From CAIKZJ01 sp964626015 (GTDB lineage Bacteria; Bacteroidota; Ignavibacteria; Tepidaquicellales; Tepidaquicellaceae): a stretch of 64,000 nucleotides of DNA. Shown here piece by piece: positions 45,554 to 54,224 of this stretch (position 1 is the first letter of the stretch; the number at the start of each line of letters is the position of its first letter). Below the pieces are notes generated by a model, which was not told the DNA's origin, did no database searches, and saw only the letters and a program-made list of their open reading frames with translations. Location of the stretch: contig CAZVCC010000007.1 in the NCBI GenBank assembly GCA_964626015.1, positions 34,167 through 98,166 on the forward strand, written 5' to 3'. The translations under genes and the position numbers were made by a program.

Positions 45554-47665
45554 ATGATTTATAATATGAAAAGAGCGGCAATGGTATTAACGGTTTTATT
45601 ATTATCGGCGCTAAGCCTTTATTCGCAGGTGTTTACACCTGAAGAGATGCAGATAATAAAACTTCAGGACGAAAGAACGTACGGAAGCAATAATGAATTG
45701 ATAAACTTTCTTGAGGACAGAAACGATAATGTAGTTATACGCAGCTTATGGGCAATAGGCAACGTAGGAAAAGAAGATGGCGTAAAGTTTGCTGCAGAAA
45801 AACTTTTTTCGAGCCGCTCGGAAGAAATACGAATAGCGGCTGCATACGCGCTCGGGCTGCTGCCGTTTGATGATTCGAGGAGGGCGCTGGCAGAAATAAT
45901 TGCAGAAACACAAGACGAAAGAGTAAAGGCGGAGGCACTGAATTCGCTGGGTTATATAGGCACGGCAGAAAACCTTGAAACAGTAGCAGGATATAAGTTT
46001 GATACGGAGGTTTTGCAAACTGCTCAGGCTACGTCGATTGCGAGGTTCGGAAGAAGAAACATCAAAAGCGAAAGCAGTGTAAGGAAGCTGGTTGAGCTTG
46101 CGGGTTCGGGCTACGAATCAACGATGCGTGCGGCGGCTTATGCGCTTGCGAACACAAGGAGCAGGGAGCTTTTGATGAGTGCAAAAGACGCGATAAACTT
46201 GTTAATGGCTTCAAGCAATGCCGACACAAGAATGTGGGCTGTACTTGCCAACGGATATGTTTCGTCTGACGTAAAAAGCCTTATGAACGCTTATGAGAAG
46301 GAAAACGTCTGGCAGGTAAAGACAAACATACTTAACTCATTTCAAACAATAAACAGGTTTAATCCCGAAACAGCGGGAAACAAAGAGCTTGTCTTCTTTC
46401 TTGTTAATAAAGGAAGCGGAGAAGATGTTTATCTTGCGACAACAGCTTTAAAAGTTCTGGGCAATATATTCCGGTCGACAAAGGACGAGGAGCTGAAGTC
46501 AGAGCTGCTGCCACAGCTGCAATGGTTTCTTATAAAGGGGAAAGCCGTTGACATACCCGTAATTGCCGAAGCGATAAACACTATAGGTATGATATATAAA
46601 GATGCGGCAAAAGATGACCTGACGGCATATTACAAAGACGCAGAAGGATATGATTTGAAAGCGGCGGTTATATCAGCGTTCAAGTATTTTGATAACGCTG
46701 CGGTTTACAACAGCATGCGTGATATGATTACCAAAGACGTACAAGCTTATGTGGATAAGAACAAAATCGAGTCGGGCGATATGATAGCAGGGAAAGAGCT
46801 GAACGGACTTTACCGAGCGTTCATAGAAAGTCTTGGAGAGCTTAAGTACAAAGCAAATACAAAAGACCGTCACACGATGCGTCTTATTTTTTCAGAGTTT
46901 GTAAGTTCAAAAGACCCTTCGATAGTTGATTTATGCATAACGTCTTTGAGCGACAGCATATATATAAACGACATATCCGAGACGCGGACAATACTGGCGC
47001 TTGATTATCAGGACATGAGCTATCCGAAAGACAAAGAAGCTATGCGTCTGGTTATTCGTGCGCTCGGAGATATGAAGGCAGAGAATGCAGTTGATATTTT
47101 GAAAGGCGGTCTGAACAGTGCAGACTACGAAATTGCAAAAGAGTCGGCGGATGCTTTGAAGAAAATAACGGGTAGTGATTTTACTTTTACGGCAAAGAGA
47201 AGATATATAGAAAATACCGAAAAACTTAATTTACCCGACAAACAGAAATACGTGCTGCTGAATACGAACAGAGGCAGTATAAAAATTAAACTATTTACTT
47301 ATGAAGCGCCATATACGGTGTTGAATTTTCTTGCACTTGCGGAGAAAGGATTTTACAACAATACAGTCTTTCACCGCGTAATTCCTAACTTTGTGATACA
47401 AGGCGGCGACCCGCTAAATAGCGGCTGGGGAGGACCCGAGTATTCAATACGCTCGGAATTTGCACCGCTGCATTACGAACGGGGTGTTCTCGGCATGGCA
47501 TCAGACGGGAAAGACACAGAGGGCAGCCAGTTCTTTATAACGCATTCGCCGTTTTATCATCTTGACAATTCTTACACAATATTCGGCGAGGTTACGGAAG
47601 GTATGGATGTAGTTGACAGGATTTACATCGGGGATGTGCTGATAAGCGTGACAACTATTCCTTAA
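45554..47665 (+). CDS. Exported HEAT-repeat / cyclophilin-type peptidyl-prolyl isomerase fusion
   Basis: From the ATG at 45554 the protein has 703 residues (in-frame TTG at 45542 and ATG at 45566 are alternatives). A signal peptide comes first (MVLTVLLLSALSLYSQ). Then come about 530 residues of helical HEAT-like repeats (VVIRSLWAIGNVG, IRIAAAYALGLLPF, ERVKAEALNSLGYIG). A C-terminal cyclophilin domain (about 565-700) has LNTNRGSIKIKLF, VFHRVIPNFVIQGGDP, GSQFFITHSP and YTIFGEVTEGMDVVDRI, including the catalytic Arg and the Phe/Gln site. It is likely a periplasmic or surface folding factor whose HEAT solenoid holds clients. It is coupled to pgi only by position. Confidence 0.93.
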   Translation: MIYNMKRAAMVLTVLLLSALSLYSQVFTPEEMQIIKLQDERTYGSNNELINFLEDRNDNVVIRSLWAIGNVGKEDGVKFAAEKLFSSRSEEIRIAAAYALGLLPFDDSRRALAEIIAETQDERVKAEALNSLGYIGTAENLETVAGYKFDTEVLQTAQATSIARFGRRNIKSESSVRKLVELAGSGYESTMRAAAYALANTRSRELLMSAKDAINLLMASSNADTRMWAVLANGYVSSDVKSLMNAYEKENVWQVKTNILNSFQTINRFNPETAGNKELVFFLVNKGSGEDVYLATTALKVLGNIFRSTKDEELKSELLPQLQWFLIKGKAVDIPVIAEAINTIGMIYKDAAKDDLTAYYKDAEGYDLKAAVISAFKYFDNAAVYNSMRDMITKDVQAYVDKNKIESGDMIAGKELNGLYRAFIESLGELKYKANTKDRHTMRLIFSEFVSSKDPSIVDLCITSLSDSIYINDISETRTILALDYQDMSYPKDKEAMRLVIRALGDMKAENAVDILKGGLNSADYEIAKESADALKKITGSDFTFTAKRRYIENTEKLNLPDKQKYVLLNTNRGSIKIKLFTYEAPYTVLNFLALAEKGFYNNTVFHRVIPNFVIQGGDPLNSGWGGPEYSIRSEFAPLHYERGVLGMASDGKDTEGSQFFITHSPFYHLDNSYTIFGEVTEGMDVVDRIYIGDVLISVTTIP

Positions 47666-47747
47666 TGCTTGAATTTGAACTTGTAATCAATTATAAACGT
47701 TTTAATGTATATACATTTAAAAATTAAATATTTAACGGAGATAAAAC

Positions 47748-48257
47748 ATGTTATCAAAAAAACTTGAAGAAGCAATAAACAAACAAATTAACAAAGAGCT
47801 GTATTCCGCGTATTTCTACCTTGGTATGTCGGCATACTGCAACTCGGTTGACCTTGACGGGTTCGCAAACTTTTTTTACGTTCAGTATCAGGAAGAAACA
47901 TTTCATGCGATGAAATTGTACAACTATGTTCTTGAGAGAAGCGGCAACATAGTCCTATCGCAAATTGATACCCCGCCGCAGAATTTTAAATCTGCGCTGG
48001 ATGTGTGCGAGCAGACGTATGAGCATGAAAAGCTCGTTACGAAATCAATCAACGACCTTATGGACATTGCCATAAAGGAAAACGACCATGCAACATCAAG
48101 TTTCCTTAAATGGTATGTGGATGAACAGGTAGAAGAAGAAGCGACAATTTCAAAACTTGTTAACAGAATGAAGCTTGTCGGTGATAACGTCGGTGGACTT
48201 TTCATTATCGACCAGGAGCTGAAAGCACGCGTATTTACGCCTCCTGCGACGGCATAA
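47748..48257 (+). CDS. Ferritin (non-haem)
   Basis: This 169-residue cytoplasmic iron-storage protein has a four-helix bundle with ferroxidase ligands: Glu17 in INKELYSAYFY, EETFH at 49-53 (Glu50, His53) and Glu residues in the third and fourth helices (HEKLV, DEQVEEEATI). AACGGAG lies a few bases upstream of the ATG. A long bidirectional terminator follows. FtnA-type is likely rather than bacterioferritin, as no haem-binding Met pattern was noted. Confidence 0.95.
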   Translation: MLSKKLEEAINKQINKELYSAYFYLGMSAYCNSVDLDGFANFFYVQYQEETFHAMKLYNYVLERSGNIVLSQIDTPPQNFKSALDVCEQTYEHEKLVTKSINDLMDIAIKENDHATSSFLKWYVDEQVEEEATISKLVNRMKLVGDNVGGLFIIDQELKARVFTPPATA

Positions 48258-48268
48258 GAGAATGATGT

Positions 48269-48321
48269 TTTAAACATAAAAAGGCTGACCTGCCATAGCG
48301 GGTGAGCCGTTTGTGTTTAAA
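48269..48321. terminator. Bidirectional terminator between ferritin and marR genes
   Basis: An outer pair TTTAAACA (48269-48276) / TGTTTAAA (48314-48321) encloses GGCTGACC (48283-48290) / GGTGAGCC (48301-48308), a long imperfect stem with A/T flanks between convergent genes. Confidence 0.75.
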
Positions 48322-48329
48322 GCTAAATA

Positions 48330-48740
48330 TTACAAACAATCTTCCAGTTTATGGAAGAGTTTTATAGTATCTTTTTTCTCTGAAACTGAAAGTTTTTTCT
48401 GTATGGTTTGTTCGCACTCGTTTAGCACGGTTTCAATTTTCTTGCGTACCTGTGTGCCTTTCGGTGCGAGTTTAAGGATTACATTTCGTCTGTCCTCTTT
48501 TGAAATCTGCTGTTCAAGGTATTTATTCTTAATGAGTTTTTCAACAACACGGCTTCCTCTTGAAGCAGAAAGCCCCATGTTCGTTGAAAGAGCGTTGCAG
48601 TTGCAGGGCTCTCCCGGTCTCATTGCAAGTATGCCCCTGTATTCTGCGGGGGATAGGTTAAATTCATGCCTTATTGATTCTTCCTTGTCGAGGCATTTGC
48701 CTTTAATACCTATTATAAGGTCTATTATTCGGTCTGCCAT
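48330..48740 (-). CDS. MarR-family transcription regulator
   Basis: This 136-residue protein has the winged helix of the MarR family: FNLSPAEYRGILAMRPGEP, CNALSTNMGLSASRGSRVVEKLIKNKYLEQ, then the wing SKEDRRNVILKLAPKG. Cysteines in PGEPCNCNA (about residues 44-46) and a C-terminal Cys could be redox or sulfur sensors. It lies 34 bp downstream of the YeeE-rhodanese gene on the same strand and may be the last gene of that operon and its repressor. Target sites were not identified. Confidence 0.9.
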   Translation of the reverse strand: MADRIIDLIIGIKGKCLDKEESIRHEFNLSPAEYRGILAMRPGEPCNCNALSTNMGLSASRGSRVVEKLIKNKYLEQQISKEDRRNVILKLAPKGTQVRKKIETVLNECEQTIQKKLSVSEKKDTIKLFHKLEDCL

Positions 48741-48774
48741 AGATTGTATATTTTGAAGTTAGTTAATATTCGTT

Positions 48775-49965
48775 TTAACATCCGCCGATTATTCTTTTTG
48801 TTTTTTTATCGCCGGTGTTTATTGATTTCTTGCTTGCCTCTATAAGAGCAGGCAATTGAGCACGTGCTTTTTCCCTGAACTCGTAAGCAGCTTGCATTTG
48901 CCTTGTTACAGTTTCCGGTTTTTCGAAATTCATTATCTCTTCTTTGAATGAATTCATGCCCCCTTTTAAGATATACAGGTTTTTATATCCCAGTTTGCCC
49001 GCAATGTAAGCCAATCCTTTTTCATCCTGTTCATTGTTCGCTATTATTACGTTATCCGTTCCCTTTATAGTAAGTTTCTTGTTGATGTCCTTTCCGAATA
49101 AGTCTTCTATAGTCCAGTTTGAAGATTTAGGAAGAGTCAATTCATTGTATTCTTCTTTAGTTCTAAAATCAAAAATCTGCAGGTTCTTATCGTTGTCAAG
49201 AATTCTGAAAGCGAGTTCGTCAGAATCCATAACTTCAAATTTTGATTCGTTTATTACGGCTTGATTTTGTGATTCTTCTTTCAGATTAACCTGTCTTTCA
49301 GGAAATGCAAACGCCGATAACCCTATTAACAAAACAACAACCGCCAATCCATAGTATAATTTCAGGGGTTTTAAATCCTCATATAAATACCCTATGTTTT
49401 TCTTCTCGAGCATTGTAGTAAAAACAAAAGCAGCAACTGCCATTAAAACCATTAAAAAGGCAAACATACTTTGAGACACGCCGATTATTTCAAAGATCCT
49501 TACGTTTCCCCATGCTTCAGCTTTGTACAAACCCTCGAACAACGGATATCCTTCTGCAAACGCTAAAACACCTAAGAATGAACCCCCTACAAAAATTATA
49601 GCGTCAATTTTTCCAATTGCTGCCGCGCACAAACTTGTGCCCGGGCAGAAGCCTCCGATGACAAACCCAAGCCCCATAATTAATCCACCTATAATTGCTG
49701 ACCACAAAAATGTAGGATTAACATATATCAAACTTAAATCAAGAAGGCCGTAATGACCGAGTATAACAACTCCAATCATAGCAGTAATACCGGCGGTGAA
49801 GAAGACTCTTAGAACAGTAAAATCATATCCGTAAAACAAGCCGACAAGTTTCCTTGATGTAGAAAATCCTGCCTGTTCGAGTATAAACCCGAAGGCAATC
49901 CCAATGATTAAAGCGACTATCAGGTTTAATTCATTTCCTATTATATCAGGTACTAACGGTGCCAT
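48775..49965 (-). CDS. YeeE/YedE-family sulfur transporter fused to a cysteine-less rhodanese domain
   Basis: This 396-residue membrane protein has a YeeE/YedE part (about 1-225) with helices carrying EQAGFSTSRKLVGLFYGYD and GGFCPGTSLCAAAIGK. The conserved Cys in these motifs are known in related YeeE to pass thiosulfate. A soluble rhodanese-like domain (about 245-350: QIFDFRTKEEYNEL, GYKNLYILKGGMNSF) follows. The active loop, where rhodaneses have Cys, reads IIANNEQDEKG, so the domain cannot carry a persulfide there. The protein ends with a charged tail and IIGGC. Together with the 171-residue YeeE half next to it, it probably moves reduced sulfur compounds. Confidence 0.9.
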   Translation of the reverse strand: MAPLVPDIIGNELNLIVALIIGIAFGFILEQAGFSTSRKLVGLFYGYDFTVLRVFFTAGITAMIGVVILGHYGLLDLSLIYVNPTFLWSAIIGGLIMGLGFVIGGFCPGTSLCAAAIGKIDAIIFVGGSFLGVLAFAEGYPLFEGLYKAEAWGNVRIFEIIGVSQSMFAFLMVLMAVAAFVFTTMLEKKNIGYLYEDLKPLKLYYGLAVVVLLIGLSAFAFPERQVNLKEESQNQAVINESKFEVMDSDELAFRILDNDKNLQIFDFRTKEEYNELTLPKSSNWTIEDLFGKDINKKLTIKGTDNVIIANNEQDEKGLAYIAGKLGYKNLYILKGGMNSFKEEIMNFEKPETVTRQMQAAYEFREKARAQLPALIEASKKSINTGDKKTKRIIGGC

Positions 49966-49982
49966 TTAAATTCTCCTTTTCT

Positions 49983-50498
49983 TTAAACCCAAAGTTTTCT
50001 AAAAAAATACGCAAAGGCATAAGCGCCTCCAAATATTGCCATCATAGTAATAATACCGCCTGCTGACATAACCGCCATACCGCTTAATGCCGAGCCGCTT
50101 GTACACCCCCTTCCAAGCTGTGCACCAAAACCGAATAAAAAGCCGCCAATTATTGCGCCTATTATTCTTGCACGGGAAGTGACTTTAGGAGGATGTTCAA
50201 GTTTAAAGTTTAGTCTGTTTGAAACAAGACCGGAACCAAACGCACCGATTAAAACCCCGATTACTTCAAACACCAGCCAGCTTTTCAGAGGATTGTCCGA
50301 ATGTTCAGCCCTGTACTCTTCGTAATAATGAGTGGCTTCTGTGTGTGCTGGTGCAACTGTGTTGACGATTGAAACAACGGCGCTCTTCACCGCACCGCTT
50401 GCTCCAAGTCCTCTGCCTGTTATAAATATAGTTACAAGCAGAAGCAGTCCCAATAAAAATCCCGCAAGATAAGGATTCATGTATTTTGATTCTTTCAT
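49983..50498 (-). CDS. YeeE/YedE-family membrane protein (half-size)
   Basis: This 171-residue protein has a first helix at about 10-30, an Asp/Glu-rich loop (55-70), then helices near 75-95, 110-130 and 135-165. GAQLGRGCTSGSALSGMAV holds the conserved Cys motif of this family. It lies 17 bp before the rhodanese-fused partner and 1 bp after the cytochrome b gene, and probably pairs with the partner to form the transporter. Confidence 0.9.
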   Translation of the reverse strand: MKESKYMNPYLAGFLLGLLLLVTIFITGRGLGASGAVKSAVVSIVNTVAPAHTEATHYYEEYRAEHSDNPLKSWLVFEVIGVLIGAFGSGLVSNRLNFKLEHPPKVTSRARIIGAIIGGFLFGFGAQLGRGCTSGSALSGMAVMSAGGIITMMAIFGGAYAFAYFFRKLWV

Positions 50499-50499
50499 A

Positions 50500-51159
50500 T
50501 TATATTTTACTGCTTAACGTTTTCGAATTTTCTTTTTCTGTTTCTTCTTCATCGTGCTCTATTTCTTCATACCCGGTGAGCATAGCTTTCAGGTTAGATG
50601 TCACTGTTGTTCCCGTAGTAATTAAGTAAAGATGTGTAACGATAAATGCCGCAAGAAGTATCGCACCCGCCGTGTGAACGATTGCGATTATTTCAAGCGA
50701 ATCTATGTTAATGCTTGCTACAGTCTGGTTTTGCGGATACCTGTAGAACATGTACAAAAGCCCCGAGATGACCATTACAGGAATAACGAGTATTTTCAAT
50801 CCGAAATAAACAAGCTTTTGCAGAGGGTTTAGTTTACTAAGCACGCTTTTTTTGGTCGGGTGACTTGCATTCTTAAATATGCCGAACAGATAATAATTCA
50901 ACTGTGCTTTAATGTGAGTGAAAGTCGGTATGTATTGTTTCCATTCGCCCGTTGTGAAATGCCAGAACACCGCGAATATAATCAATATTATAAATGCATA
51001 AGCCGCAATGTTGTGATATGTGACGGCATTCTCAAACCCGAAGAATGAATAAGTACCGTGGATTTCAAAACCCGTTGCAGCAAGGAAAAATATCAGCAGT
51101 GCCTGCATCCAGTGCCAGAAGCGTTCAAACGATTTATATATTAATACACTTTTTGACAT
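50500..51159 (-). CDS. Membrane di-haem cytochrome b, thiosulfate-reductase/hydrogenase type
   Basis: This 219-residue inner-membrane protein has four helices. Likely haem ligands are His16 (FERFWHWMQA), His49 (TYHNIAAY), His67 (FWHFTTGEW), His162 (AIVHTAGAI) and His176 (IVTHLYLI). The pattern is that of cytochrome b/b6-type quinol oxidases linked to thiosulfate reductase and Ni/Fe hydrogenase. It probably links the quinone pool to the octahaem cytochrome encoded 2 bp upstream. The C-terminus is highly charged (EEIEHDEEETEKE). Confidence 0.9.
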   Translation of the reverse strand: MSKSVLIYKSFERFWHWMQALLIFFLAATGFEIHGTYSFFGFENAVTYHNIAAYAFIILIIFAVFWHFTTGEWKQYIPTFTHIKAQLNYYLFGIFKNASHPTKKSVLSKLNPLQKLVYFGLKILVIPVMVISGLLYMFYRYPQNQTVASINIDSLEIIAIVHTAGAILLAAFIVTHLYLITTGTTVTSNLKAMLTGYEEIEHDEEETEKENSKTLSSKI

Positions 51160-51161
51160 GT

Positions 51162-52733
51162 TTATTTATCCCTCCTTTGCTTTCTTAATGCTCTGAATCG
51201 AAGCGTTCCATGGATTACTATCCCAATGAAAGTAACCGCAATTATTGCCGTACCCGAATAGTCCACTAATTTATTATAATCCCGCCCGGGTATGTAAAAA
51301 TCTTTTAAACCGGCTATTCTGCTGTCGGTTCTTGTATGGCAGTCAGTACATTTCAAAGATGAATCTTTCGATGAAACCATATGATTAATCGGCCAGTACA
51401 TTTCAGTTTTAATGAAAGAAATTTTTCCGCTGAACGGCAGGTCAACTTCTTTCATCCCAACCTCCGAAGCCCTTTGCCAGTCAAAGTCCACCCAGAGAGC
51501 ACCTTCCCCTTTTTTGTCCGAAAAAAGTTTTGGTTGTATTAACATTCTGTTTACAGGGTCGTAAGGTTGATTCGCTTTGTGTATCTTGACGGGTATTATC
51601 TTAGAGTCCTTGTCATTGTAAGAACCCAGAAGTTTATTTATGACTAAAGGGTTTGCAGTATCTTTTATGGTATCACCAAGCATATAATGCTGGGCATTTC
51701 CGTTAAACCAAATGTAATCAGGCTTTAAGTTTTTACCCCATTTAAAACTTCCCTTTATCGAAAGGTATGTGTGGTTTCCGTCTGCATCGTCTTCTTCGTA
51801 TGGTTTGCCGTCTTTTAGCCTGCCCGCAGTTGACCAGTCCCACTCAGTTTTCGTGGCATTCACTTTTGCATATGTAGGAATGTGGCAAGTTTGACATGCG
51901 ACTTTTAAAGTATGCTCGTTGAGAACTGAATTCTTGTGCGGACTTTCCGTGTGGCATTGTTCACATGTTGAGCGGTTTCTGTTCATTGAGGAAAGAGAAT
52001 ACACTTTTCCAAGCATATTATGTTTTTCTGTTAAGTGGCAGTCAACACACTGCAGGTTTTTCCCGTCAGCCGCCATGTGAACATCAGTTGTTCTTTCGGG
52101 TTCAAACATTGCTGATTCAAGGTCGCCGTGTTTAACGTTGTTACCCCCGCCGCCGTAAAAATGACACACACCGCAATTTGACCTCTTTGGCTTTCCCACA
52201 CCCTGTGCTACACTGCTCAGGTTTATTTTAGGGTCGGGATATCCCGATAATTCATTTCCTTTAACGTATGTCTCGGTGTTGTCATGGCAGACAAGACAGT
52301 CAACATTGTTTTCATCCGTAAACGAAAAACCCTTGTCTGACATTCCAAAGCCCACATGACATTTGGCACAGCTCTTTTCGTTTCCGTCAACGCCAATACA
52401 AAAATTGTTGACGGCATTCTTTTTACCGATAGATACTATCCCCCGCCCTCTTACGTATTCCTTCCTTTCCCAGTTCCAATGGCTCGAATTCATTACCTCT
52501 GTGTGTCTGTCTGTATGACACGTGTTGCAGGCTGCCGTTACTTCCTGAGGTGTAACAAAATTCTTTTTAAGTACATCGAACTTAGAATGGTCAGCAGAAG
52601 AAACGTATTTTTCCGAATACTTTTCCCTTAGCTTGTCAACAGTATCAAGGTCGCGTTCTTTGGGAAGAAGGAACAGAATTGCCGATGTAATGAACAATAT
52701 AAACAGCGTAACAGATATAAATACTTTTTTCAT
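51162..52733 (-). CDS. Octahaem c-type cytochrome, tetrathionate-reductase (OTR) family
   Basis: This 523-residue protein has an N-terminal signal or anchor helix (4-23), eight CXXCH haem motifs (Cys69, 122, 146, 187, 229, 257, 280, 462) and a C-terminal membrane helix (about 493-510) with a basic end. Length, haem spacing and the WHxSK-like MVSSKDSSLKCTDCHTR ending fit the octahaem tetrathionate reductase family, known in vitro to reduce tetrathionate, nitrite and hydroxylamine. All eight motifs here are CXXCH; the special CXXCK of the Shewanella active-site haem was not seen, so the substrate is uncertain. It should lie on the periplasmic face and receive electrons from the cytochrome b. 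Confidence 0.9.
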   Translation of the reverse strand: MKKVFISVTLFILFITSAILFLLPKERDLDTVDKLREKYSEKYVSSADHSKFDVLKKNFVTPQEVTAACNTCHTDRHTEVMNSSHWNWERKEYVRGRGIVSIGKKNAVNNFCIGVDGNEKSCAKCHVGFGMSDKGFSFTDENNVDCLVCHDNTETYVKGNELSGYPDPKINLSSVAQGVGKPKRSNCGVCHFYGGGGNNVKHGDLESAMFEPERTTDVHMAADGKNLQCVDCHLTEKHNMLGKVYSLSSMNRNRSTCEQCHTESPHKNSVLNEHTLKVACQTCHIPTYAKVNATKTEWDWSTAGRLKDGKPYEEDDADGNHTYLSIKGSFKWGKNLKPDYIWFNGNAQHYMLGDTIKDTANPLVINKLLGSYNDKDSKIIPVKIHKANQPYDPVNRMLIQPKLFSDKKGEGALWVDFDWQRASEVGMKEVDLPFSGKISFIKTEMYWPINHMVSSKDSSLKCTDCHTRTDSRIAGLKDFYIPGRDYNKLVDYSGTAIIAVTFIGIVIHGTLRFRALRKQRRDK

Positions 52734-52920
52734 TCGTATTAGTTAATATAGATTAATGTAGTCGTTCGTTGTTGTTAGCTTAACTGCCGGTTCTTCTCTG
52801 GGGAAAACAACCGGTTTTGTCAAAGACTGAACATTCGTTAAGTTCAACGGTATAAATGTTTATTTATAATTAATTGTTATTAGCAAGTTATAAAGATTAA
52901 ACTGTAAAATCAATATCAAA

Positions 52921-53523
52921 TTATTTCCACTTAACGCCTTTGAATCGTATAACGTCTGCTGGACCCTTGTGGTAATGCCCTTCGCTTAAATCTGTATGCT
53001 GTTCGTAAAGCATCTCTATCTTCATGTCCATAAAATCCTTTCTGAAGTCTTCTATGCTGTATAACGAGTCTTTGTCTTTCGGACCCCCCGAGTTGTTTTC
53101 AATTTGCTTCTTATTAAAAGCTTCAATCAGTATGGTTCCTCCCGTCTTCAAAGCTTTGACTATTGCTTTGTGAGCCCTTTCTCTGACTGTAGAGGGGAAA
53201 TGAACAAATATTAATGCGGCTAAATCATACTCATTCTCTTTATAAGAAACCTCTTCCAAAGATGAAACCAGATAGTCTATCTTAACGTTTTTTTCCTTTG
53301 CCATTTTCATAGCCTTTGCTTTTGCCTGCTCGCTGAAATCATAAGCCGTCACATCCCAGCCTTTCAAGGCTGCATACACCGCATTCCTGCCCTCGCCCTC
53401 TCCGGGTAGGAGTAGTTTCCCCGGTTTGATGCTTTCTATCTCCTGTTTGAAAAATTCGTTTGGTTCTTTGCCGTAAACGTAGTGTGCTTCTGAATACCTT
53501 TCATCCCAAAATTTCTTTTCCAT
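52921..53523 (-). CDS. Class I SAM-dependent methyltransferase, TehB/TPMT-like
   Basis: This 200-residue cytoplasmic protein begins FWDERYSEAHYVYGKEPNEF, a start typical of small thiol/tellurite-type methyltransferases. The SAM loop reads LLLPGEGEGRNAVYAA, followed by the acidic strand VTAYDFSEQ. Then come DLAALIFVHFP and GGTILIEAFNKKQ. The substrate is not clear. It lies 86 bp downstream of another methyltransferase gene on the same strand. Confidence 0.9.
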   Translation of the reverse strand: MEKKFWDERYSEAHYVYGKEPNEFFKQEIESIKPGKLLLPGEGEGRNAVYAALKGWDVTAYDFSEQAKAKAMKMAKEKNVKIDYLVSSLEEVSYKENEYDLAALIFVHFPSTVRERAHKAIVKALKTGGTILIEAFNKKQIENNSGGPKDKDSLYSIEDFRKDFMDMKIEMLYEQHTDLSEGHYHKGPADVIRFKGVKWK

Positions 53524-53609
53524 AAAAGTATAAGAGGTTTATAAATTGACTAAAAAAATTATTTGTAAAAATAATTATAAATTCTTCAAATTGTAACCAA
53601 TTTTTGAAA

Positions 53610-54221
53610 TCACTTCATAACGACCGTGTGTGCAGTTTTAGGTATGTTGGAAATTTCTTTTATGATTTTAAGCCCGCTCTGCCTCGAAAGTCCCTGTAAT
53701 CCTCCTTTTAAGACGTAGGATTTGAAATTTCTGTAATGCGCCCTGCCCGCAACATACTCAACAACACCGTTAATCCTGTCCGTAAAGCCCCCGGGTCTCG
53801 GTACGAGATAGTCAACAACGATTATATTTTCTGAATGTTTTGAGAGAAGTTTCAGCAGCGGGACTCTTTCGTGTTCGTCTATTTCATGAATGACGTATGA
53901 AAGAACAGCGTAGTCATACTTTGTGTCGCTGCTTTGAAGATATGAATATGCATCTGCGTGAATGTAGTCGATTTTTTCCGAAAGCAGTTTGCACAGTTTA
54001 TTCTTTGCTGTATTGATGTTCCTTATAGATAAGTCTATTCCCGTATACTTTCTGTACTTACCCCAAAGACGGAAAGCCATTCTGCCTGTGCCGCATCCTA
54101 CGTCGAGAATAAGACAATCTTTATCAATAACTTCTTTTATTATTTCAAAAACCTTATCCTGATTGGGCGCGATTACCTTGTCGTAAAAAACACCGTCATA
54201 CCAGTGATTCTTATTCGTCAT
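53610..54221 (-). CDS. Class I SAM-dependent methyltransferase
   Basis: This 203-residue protein has SAM-binding LILDVGCGTGRMAFRLWGKY, the acidic strand YTGIDLSIRNI, VLSYVIHEIDE and a late hydrophobic VVDYLVPRPGG. No signal peptide. The gene follows the DUF2202 gene with 3 bp between, so they are probably co-transcribed. The acceptor is unknown. Confidence 0.9.
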   Translation of the reverse strand: MTNKNHWYDGVFYDKVIAPNQDKVFEIIKEVIDKDCLILDVGCGTGRMAFRLWGKYRKYTGIDLSIRNINTAKNKLCKLLSEKIDYIHADAYSYLQSSDTKYDYAVLSYVIHEIDEHERVPLLKLLSKHSENIIVVDYLVPRPGGFTDRINGVVEYVAGRAHYRNFKSYVLKGGLQGLSRQSGLKIIKEISNIPKTAHTVVMK

Positions 54222-54224
54222 CCG

